Assembly (NCBI GenBank): GCA_039801085.1
Contig: JBDRTY010000002.1
Span: 485,548 to 549,547, forward strand
Direction: 5' to 3'
Length of the DNA stretch: 64,000 bases
From: a candidate division WOR-3 bacterium
Lineage (GTDB): Bacteria > Hydrothermota > Tepidihabitantia > Tepidihabitantales > Tepidihabitantaceae
The notes beneath the pieces were generated by a model. It made no database searches. It was not told where the DNA came from and saw only the letters and a program-made list of their open reading frames with translations. Below, piece after piece: positions 58,851 to 64,000 of the stretch. Every line of letters begins with the position of its first letter. Positions within the stretch are counted from its first letter, which is position 1. The position numbers and the translations under genes are program-made.

Positions 58851-60782
58851 ATGGGCAGAAAAGTACATCCTGCCGGGCGAAAGGCAGTAATGGCAAAGGA
58901 GCCGGAACCGCTCCGGCGCTCTGGTCCGGTGCTGGTGTTTGCGCTGGCGTTCGGGCTCCGGCTGGTTTATCTCCTGCAGGCACGGGCTAATGACCCGCTG
59001 TTTTACGCTCCGCAGCTGGACGGGCTTTATCATCACCAGTGGGCGCTCGCAGTCAGCCGGGGTATGGAGTTCATCAACGATGCCTATTTCCGGGCACCGC
59101 TCTATCCGTTGTTTCTCGGCATGCTCTACCGGCTTTTCGGGGTTAATCTGTTCCTGGTCCGGCTCGTGCAGGCGCTCCTCGGCTCGGCAGGCTGTGTCCT
59201 GCTTGTGCTTCTGGGCAGGCGGCTTTTTGACGAGCGCACCGGTTTTTATGCCGGGCTGGCGATGGCGGTCTATCCGCTTTTGATCTTCTTTGACGGTGAA
59301 CTGCTGATTCCAGTGCTTTTGATTTTCCTTCTGCTTGCCGGTTTTCTCCTGTTTTATCAGGAGGAGCGGGGCTGGTTCTATCTCCCGCTTGCCGGGCTGC
59401 TCTTCGGACTGGCGGCGATCGCCCGGCCGAATGTGCTGGTGTTTGTGCTGGTGTTTTTCTTCCGGCTCCTCCTGCGTCATCAGCGCCGGAGATTGAGCCG
59501 GGCGCTGCTGTTCGGTCTGGCGGTGCTCGTGCCGATCCTGCCGGTCACAGTCCGGAACTATATCAAAAGCCGAAGCTTTGTTCTGATCGCCTGGCAGGCA
59601 GGGACGAACTTCTATATCGGCAATAATGAATACTCCGACGGCACAACCGCAATTGTGCCCGGAACCCGGGGGTCGTGGTGGGGTGGTTATAACGATGTCA
59701 AGCGGATTGCGGAGATGACCGCGGGCAGGCCGCTCAAGGGGGTGGAGATTGACCGGTTCTGGATCCGCCGGGGGCTTCAGTTCTGGCGCCGGGCACCGGC
59801 AAAGGCGCTGCTTCTGACCCTGCGCAAGCTTTATCTCTGGTTTGCCGGCTATGAGGTGTCCAACAACCGGGACATCTACTTCTTCAAACGGTTCACCTTT
59901 CTCAACTGGCTCATCTTTCAGACCCCGGTTTTCAAGTTTCCGTTCGGGCTCGTTCTGCCCCTGGCGCTTGCCGGTAGCTATCTCACCAGAAAAAAGTGGC
60001 AGTTGCTTTTGCCGGTCTATCTCTTTCTTGGTGCCTGGTGCCTCTCCTTTATCCCCTTCTTTGTCACCGACCGCTACCGCCTGCCTGCGGTGCCGTTCTA
60101 TCTCCTGCTTGCGGTTGCCGGGGTCCGGAACTTTTTCCGGAGCGAAAGGCGGGAGCGGACCATCGCCGGGCTGATCTTCGCTTGTGCTCTGATTCTGTTC
60201 AATCTCAACCTTGCCGGTGCGGGCAGAAAATCGGACCCGGCGCAGAACCTGTTTCAGGCGGCAGCCGGCTGGTATGAGACCGGCAGGCTGGAGCGGGCAC
60301 AGCAGGCGATTGAGCAGGCGCTGGAGCTGGACTCGGCAACCAACATCCTGTCTCTGCGGGCAACGATGCTTCTCGAACAGAACCGGATTGAGGAGGCAAG
60401 GCAGATTGCTCAGGCGGCGGTCCGGCTCCATCCGCAGGAGGCGGATGCCTGGGGAATTGCCGGCAATGTCTATGCATCAGCCGGCAAGCTGGACTCGGCC
60501 CGGCTGATGTATGAGCGGGTGATTGAGCTGGACCCGTATGGACCTGAGGGCTGGAACAACCTCGGCAATCTCCATCTGAGCACGGGCGAGCTGGAGGAGG
60601 CGCGGTTCTGCTATGAACAGGCGCTCGGAAACAGCCCGAACTTTGTGCTCGCACTGTTTCATCTCGGGCTGGTGGACTACTATCAGGGCAGAAAGGACTC
60701 GGCACATCTCCGCTGGCTGCGGGTGCTGGAGCTGGACCCGAAATTTGAAAAGGCGCGCCGGGCGCTCCAGGAGCTGAGGTAA
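58851..60782 (+). CDS. PMT/GT39-like membrane glycosyltransferase with C-terminal TPR repeats
   Basis: 643 residues. About ten helices (VLVFALAFGLRLVYLL and following) with FRAPLYPLFLGMLYRLFG in the early part, as in polyisoprenyl-phosphate-sugar transferases. At least four TPR units follow from about residue 465: ARQIAQAAVRLHPQEADAWG, DSARLMYERVIELDPYGPEGW, EEARFCYEQALGNSPNFV. I kept ATG at 58851, which lies 6 nt after TAAATT; a later ATG at 58890 would lose 13 codons. It likely moves a sugar from a lipid carrier onto a protein or lipid in the periplasm. Confidence 0.85.
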   Translation: MGRKVHPAGRKAVMAKEPEPLRRSGPVLVFALAFGLRLVYLLQARANDPLFYAPQLDGLYHHQWALAVSRGMEFINDAYFRAPLYPLFLGMLYRLFGVNLFLVRLVQALLGSAGCVLLVLLGRRLFDERTGFYAGLAMAVYPLLIFFDGELLIPVLLIFLLLAGFLLFYQEERGWFYLPLAGLLFGLAAIARPNVLVFVLVFFFRLLLRHQRRRLSRALLFGLAVLVPILPVTVRNYIKSRSFVLIAWQAGTNFYIGNNEYSDGTTAIVPGTRGSWWGGYNDVKRIAEMTAGRPLKGVEIDRFWIRRGLQFWRRAPAKALLLTLRKLYLWFAGYEVSNNRDIYFFKRFTFLNWLIFQTPVFKFPFGLVLPLALAGSYLTRKKWQLLLPVYLFLGAWCLSFIPFFVTDRYRLPAVPFYLLLAVAGVRNFFRSERRERTIAGLIFACALILFNLNLAGAGRKSDPAQNLFQAAAGWYETGRLERAQQAIEQALELDSATNILSLRATMLLEQNRIEEARQIAQAAVRLHPQEADAWGIAGNVYASAGKLDSARLMYERVIELDPYGPEGWNNLGNLHLSTGELEEARFCYEQALGNSPNFVLALFHLGLVDYYQGRKDSAHLRWLRVLELDPKFEKARRALQELR

Positions 60783-60837
60783 TACAGGTTCAAATTCAGT
60801 CGCTGCCTGTTCTGAAAATTAACCAGAACCGGCAGAG

Positions 60838-61103
60838 AGATTTCTCCGCTCCGGTCGAAATGACATAAACAGGTTACTGCGGTCGGATAGACCTCTGCGG
60901 GTCGTTCCATGGCTTTCTTTTATTGTCATTCCGAGTGAAGCGAAGCGGAATCGAGGAATCCCTTTTTTCTTCTTCCGTCATTCCGAGCCTGTCGAGGAAT
61001 CTCCTTCAAGAGATTTCTCGACTCCGCCCTTCGGGCTCTGCTCGAAATGACCGTTTTATTATTGTGTCATTCCGAGCGGAGCGTCAGCGGAGTCGAGGAA
61101 TCT
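60838..61103. repeat. Cluster of five palindromic interspersed repeats
   Basis: Five copies of a GTCATTCCGAG..GTCGAGGAATCT-type unit: 60838-60864 (reverse), 60925-60960, 60977-61002, 61011-61051 (reverse) and 61066-61103. Copies three and four form a 12-bp inverted pair across 8 nt (60991-61022). These resemble small REP-like, possibly RAYT-mobilised elements of bacterial chromosomes. They sit between the glycosyltransferase and a secreted-protein gene. Confidence 0.85.
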
Positions 61104-61158
61104 ATATATCAATGCAAAATGCAAAGGGCAAAATGAAACGTGCAAAATTTATTTCCTA

Positions 61159-61186
61159 TTGACAGAATTCAGATTTGGCTTATAAT
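61159..61186 (+). promoter_or_regulatory. Promoter upstream of the microsatellite and the 61389 gene
   Basis: TTGACA (61159-61164), a 16-bp spacer, perfect TATAAT (61181-61186). GAGGTGA and an ATG at 61199 follow, opening a short ORF, and the large gene starts about 200 nt downstream. Confidence 0.75.
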
Positions 61187-61198
61187 TGAGGTGAGCCG

Positions 61199-61351
61199 AT
61201 GAGTTTCTACTCTACTCTACTCTACTCTACTCTACTCTACTCTACTCCTTATTACTTCAATATCTTAACCCCTCGGGTGAGGTGCGGGCAGGCAGGCGGT
61301 GCTGCTGGCGGCAGTCTGCTGCCAGCGGCTGGAAGTCAGCAGGCAACCTGA
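61199..61351 (+). CDS. Possible 50-codon leader ORF containing the microsatellite
   Basis: It starts 12 nt after TATAAT with GAGGTGA just upstream. The pentanucleotide repeat lies in its first third, reading SFYSTLLYSTLLYSTP. It ends at TGA 61349-61351, 37 nt before the 61389 gene. Each repeat gained or lost shifts its frame. I see no evidence of a stable product; it may be non-coding leader or a regulatory peptide. Confidence 0.3.
   Translation: MSFYSTLLYSTLLYSTPYYFNILTPRVRCGQAGGAAGGSLLPAAGSQQAT
61206..61245 (+). repeat. Pentanucleotide microsatellite (TCTAC) x 8
   Basis: Eight perfect TCTAC units (40 nt), 20 nt after the TATAAT. Pentanucleotide tracts of this kind are prone to slippage and underlie phase variation in several bacterial surface genes. 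Confidence 0.95.
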
Positions 61352-61388
61352 TAGATTTAAATCATTAAAAGCGGAGAGGAGGTTGAGG

Positions 61389-62960
61389 ATGAAAAAGGCA
61401 AGTTTGTTCAGGTTGCTGATTTTAAGCACCGCAGTGCTCGCGGGGGCGATGTTAGCACAGGAGTGGGAAAGGCTGGAAGATGTGCCGGTTCCGGTTCAAC
61501 GCTGGGCATGTCTGACATATTCCTACAGCGAGTATGGTTCAAGGTCCTATGACACGGTCTGGGGTGTCTTTCCGGCACCTGCCTACGGCAAAACCTGGTT
61601 CCTTTATTACGACTGTGTTGACGGCCACTGGCATTATCCCGCTGATTCGGTGATCAACCGGGATATGAAACAGACCGCTTTGACCTTTCAATGGCTGGAA
61701 GAGGGAGTTGTTTATCTTGTGGGGCAGACATTGGACGGAGACAACCTCTTCTGGTATCCGTTAAATGAAGGGCGCTGGCATTCAGAGCCGATAACTGCCT
61801 TTGCTCTTGGTCCCCGTCCCGGGCTGGCATATAAAGCAAATCCCGGCTACAACCAGCAGCTTGAGCCGATACCGGGCTGGCTTTACTGTCTTGCCGGTGG
61901 TGGTCAGCAGTTCTGGCGCTACTGGCTGCCGAGCAGTTATCCGCCGGTGACGGTGGATGGCATCTACCCGGCTCAGGGTGCCCTGATTGCAGATCAGACA
62001 CCGGTGTTCATCTGGCAGGAGGAAGGGGCAGCGATTGAATACCGGCTGGTGGTGGCGACCGATCCACAGTTTAGTAACACGGTGATCAATGTCATCACCA
62101 CGGTGCCGCAGTATCAGGTGGAGACCAGACTGGCAAACGGCGACTATTACTGGCAGACCGCATCCCGGAGTGCAGGCAGTGGCTGGAAGACCGGACCGGT
62201 GCACAGCTTCCGGCTTCAGGGTGGCTGGGAGCGGCTGGCAGATATCCCGACGCGGGTTGGTGATGGCGGGGCGCTTGCCTACTGCGGGAAGTTCTTCGGC
62301 ACATCTTCAGACATCTTCATTGCCTTTGTCGGGGGCGGCGACACCGTCTGCTACGCCTATGTGGACGAGTATAATCGCTGGGTGCGGCTGTATAGTGAAG
62401 AGTATGTGCCTCCGCAGAACATCGGCGCAGCTCTGAGTGCCATAAACGACGATGGGGCTGGTGATATTTTCGCAATATTCGGACAGGGAGATTATAATCT
62501 CTATAGATATGCATGGGTCCGATGGATTAACACTGGTGGGCTTCCAGAGCCGTTTGGTCCCGGAGCTTCAATTGCTGCGAAAAAACAAGAGAACACTTGC
62601 TATCGGTTAGTTTATCTGACAACTGGTGAAGGAATGGGGCGGCCGGACAATCATTTCTGGCTGATCAGAGTCCTCTGGGATCAAGAATTGCACAGTTTTT
62701 CGGGCGCACAGGCAGATATGAGCAATTCCTTTAACAGGTCTAAGGTTTTAATTACCTCCACAGGAGTGCCGCTATGTTACAATATCAGTATGGGGAGAGA
62801 TCAAAATTCAAGGTTGGTTTTGTTTGATGGTATGGGGAGACGTATTTTCCGATTGAATGCCGGTCAGCATATTACATGGAAACCGGATAACTCGGGGGTA
62901 TACTTCCTCCTTCTTGATCAAGAGCAAAGACGCTGTAGAATCAAGTTCGTGGTAAGGTAA
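61389..62960 (+). CDS. Secreted protein with Fn3/Ig-like and Por/FlgD-type sorting domain
   Basis: 523 residues from ATG at 61389, preceded by GGAGG, with signal LFRLLILSTAVLAGAMLAQE. Kelch- or propeller-like segments (RLEDVPVPVQRWA and again RLADIPTRVGDGGALAY) alternate with an Ig/Fn3-like unit (PVFIWQEEGAAIEYRLVVATDPQF). The tail RLVLFDGMGRRIFRL then GVYFLLLDQ resembles the sorting domain but is shorter. Codon use turns less GC-rich after about 62450. Its expression may depend on the upstream microsatellite. Confidence 0.78.
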   Translation: MKKASLFRLLILSTAVLAGAMLAQEWERLEDVPVPVQRWACLTYSYSEYGSRSYDTVWGVFPAPAYGKTWFLYYDCVDGHWHYPADSVINRDMKQTALTFQWLEEGVVYLVGQTLDGDNLFWYPLNEGRWHSEPITAFALGPRPGLAYKANPGYNQQLEPIPGWLYCLAGGGQQFWRYWLPSSYPPVTVDGIYPAQGALIADQTPVFIWQEEGAAIEYRLVVATDPQFSNTVINVITTVPQYQVETRLANGDYYWQTASRSAGSGWKTGPVHSFRLQGGWERLADIPTRVGDGGALAYCGKFFGTSSDIFIAFVGGGDTVCYAYVDEYNRWVRLYSEEYVPPQNIGAALSAINDDGAGDIFAIFGQGDYNLYRYAWVRWINTGGLPEPFGPGASIAAKKQENTCYRLVYLTTGEGMGRPDNHFWLIRVLWDQELHSFSGAQADMSNSFNRSKVLITSTGVPLCYNISMGRDQNSRLVLFDGMGRRIFRLNAGQHITWKPDNSGVYFLLLDQEQRRCRIKFVVR

Positions 62961-62969
62961 CTTTCAGTT

Positions 62970-63001
62970 GGTGGCAGGGGAGTATTTTCTCCTCTGCCAC
63001 C
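62970..63001 (+). terminator. Long hairpin between two secreted-protein genes
   Basis: A 13-bp stem GGTGGCAGGGGAG/CTCCTCTGCCACC (one G-T pair) with loop TATTTT. No T-tract follows, and the next ATG is 10 nt away. It could limit read-through or protect the RNA end. Confidence 0.45.
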
Positions 63002-63011
63002 GGGATCGGAT

Positions 63012-64000
63012 ATGAAAAGAAAAGCATTTTTGCTTCTTTTCCCAGCAGTGATTTACAGTCAGGTTCTGGTAATTGATACAACCATTGTTTTCCCGTCGCG
63101 TATTTCACGCGGTATTTATTTCAGCGAATTTGACAAGCTTTATATCAGCGGCGATGGTTCATTCTTGTATGCGGTTAGCTGTTCCACTTACAAAGTAGAT
63201 ACAATAGCACCAGGGATTCCAAGGTCGGTGGACTTTTTTTCATACAACTGGCGGCAGCAAAAGCTTTACCTTAGTGTTGAAACCAGGGCAGACCGGATTG
63301 TTGTAATCGATGTGGCAAAGGATACAGTGTTAAAGGAGCTGTATTTTGAACCCGGACGACTCTGGGGGCATTGCTATGTTTCGTCATCGAACCGTCTGTA
63401 TATCGGGTGCAGCGATTCACTTCTGATTCTGGACTGCAGCAATGATTCAATTATTGGTGGGTTTCTTTGTCCGGTGGAACGCTTTTTTGTTACCTTTGTC
63501 TCCTGGGATTCAGTACACAATGAGGTTTATGCGGTCATTCATCAGTATGGCTCACCAGCCTGGCTGGCGGTCTATGATTGCAGTTCCGATTCTCTGCTGA
63601 GCATGTTCCGCGTGCCCCACATGTTACCTTACAAGATATACTTCCATTACCGATTGAACAAGGGCTATTTCCTGCCTTATGATGAAGCCCTCCCAGGAGT
63701 AATTGATATTCAGCAGCATCAGTTTATCAAATACTTTCCGATTCCGATTTTCTATGCAACGCTGGAGCCAATTGCAATTGATACGCTTGATCACAAAGTT
63801 TATATCAGCAAGGCGAAACAGCGATGGCCCGACACGCTGTATGTGATTGACTGTCTGACCGATTCCATAATTAAAAAGCTGGTGGAGGCGGGCTGGGGAC
63901 CTTTGTCGGTGCGCTGGGCGGCCTGGAGCAACCGGCTGTATTTCACCGGTGGTCCGCGTGGTGAGACGCTGAAGGTCCTGGACTGCCGGACCGATTCGGT
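63012..64000 (+). CDS. YVTN-type beta-propeller-like secreted protein (3' end outside window)
   Basis: It starts at ATG 63012 and stays open to the window edge. Signal-like start KRKAFLLLFPAVIYSQVL. Repeats of about 40 residues follow with IVVIDVAKDTVLKEL, LLILDCSNDSIIGGF, LAVYDCSSDSLLSMF, YVIDCLTDSIIKKLV and LKVLDCRTDS. Each matches the V.D..TD.V...I unit of YVTN propellers, with an extra conserved Cys (DC.SDS). No tail is visible because the gene is cut. Function unknown. Confidence 0.8.
   Translation, partial: MKRKAFLLLFPAVIYSQVLVIDTTIVFPSRISRGIYFSEFDKLYISGDGSFLYAVSCSTYKVDTIAPGIPRSVDFFSYNWRQQKLYLSVETRADRIVVIDVAKDTVLKELYFEPGRLWGHCYVSSSNRLYIGCSDSLLILDCSNDSIIGGFLCPVERFFVTFVSWDSVHNEVYAVIHQYGSPAWLAVYDCSSDSLLSMFRVPHMLPYKIYFHYRLNKGYFLPYDEALPGVIDIQQHQFIKYFPIPIFYATLEPIAIDTLDHKVYISKAKQRWPDTLYVIDCLTDSIIKKLVEAGWGPLSVRWAAWSNRLYFTGGPRGETLKVLDCRTDS

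Noticed and set aside
58710..60431. Open minus-strand frame of more than 570 codons
   Set aside because: It is the antisense of the clearly conserved glycosyltransferase-TPR gene; GC-rich codon bias leaves such frames open. Its translation is low-complexity Q, E, P and K rich without motifs.
60838..61103. CRISPR array
   Set aside because: Repeats are palindromic, in both orientations, of unequal spacing and length, and no cas gene is near.
61266..61351. Idea that the microsatellite fuses the leader ORF to the 61389 gene by frameshift
   Set aside because: The frame that would fuse contains TAA at 61266-61268, so adding a repeat gives early termination rather than a fusion.

Overview
The window is GC-rich bacterial chromosome, almost fully coding, from a diderm. 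Lipoprotein maturation and sorting genes (lnt, a LolC/E-type permease, lolD), rseP and several lipoprotein signals point to an outer membrane. At least six large secreted proteins end in a Por/FlgD-type beta-sandwich tail like those of type IX secretion cargo. McsA/McsB, SelA, a short EF-Ts and an archaeal-type UPF0282 hydrolase fit an uncultured lineage such as candidate phylum WOR-3 (Stahlbacteria). That placement is inference; no rRNA gene is present.

Layout. 1-1325: end of a secreted protein and a SAM methyltransferase. 1451-2865 (minus): mltG-ruvX. 2960-9292 (plus): a tightly overlapping run lysS, lolC/E-like, lolD, mcsA, mcsB, selA. 9387-12598 (plus): purN, an oxidoreductase, lnt. 12549-15442 (minus): a sugar-type binding lipoprotein and a secreted OB-fold-like protein. 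15810-21152 (plus): trpS, ispD, dxr, rseP and a radical-SAM-like protein with a broken cluster motif. 21163-36935 (minus): NifU-like and ThiI-like genes, a lipoprotein, then a long growth cluster, in transcription order: esterase, ispE, tRNA-Gln, prs, rplY, pth, ychF, rpsF, ssb, rplM, rpsI, rpsB, tsf, pyrH, frr, uppS, cdsA, MBL hydrolase. 37021-45005: M20 peptidase, an unknown protein, BatA-like and DUF58 proteins, a GNAT enzyme, a CDF metal exporter and a secreted protein. 45389-47833: a copper/heavy-metal P-type ATPase.

47900-50310 is a sharply AT-rich island beside the 3' end of tRNA-Ser(GGA). It carries a small HTH regulator, an N4-cytosine-type methyltransferase fused to a degenerate SNase-like domain, and a MjaI-type restriction enzyme. 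It looks horizontally acquired. 50488-64000 holds secreted proteins, an M1 aminopeptidase with a sodium symporter and its 37-residue partner, yggS, a membrane glycosyltransferase with TPRs, and a 600-bp intergenic zone with palindromic repeats, a pentanucleotide microsatellite and a short leader ORF.

The genes join up as follows. ispD, dxr, ispE and uppS feed MEP isoprenoids into undecaprenyl phosphate. Lnt, LolC/E and LolD handle lipoproteins. The rpsF-to-cdsA cluster links translation to envelope lipid synthesis. The main new pattern is promoter architecture: about fifteen transcription units show TTGACN, usually a 16-bp spacer, TANNNT, then an ATG or GTG only 5-9 nt later. This predicts leaderless or near-leaderless mRNAs for most first genes, whereas several secreted-protein genes and the methylase island have true 5' leaders.
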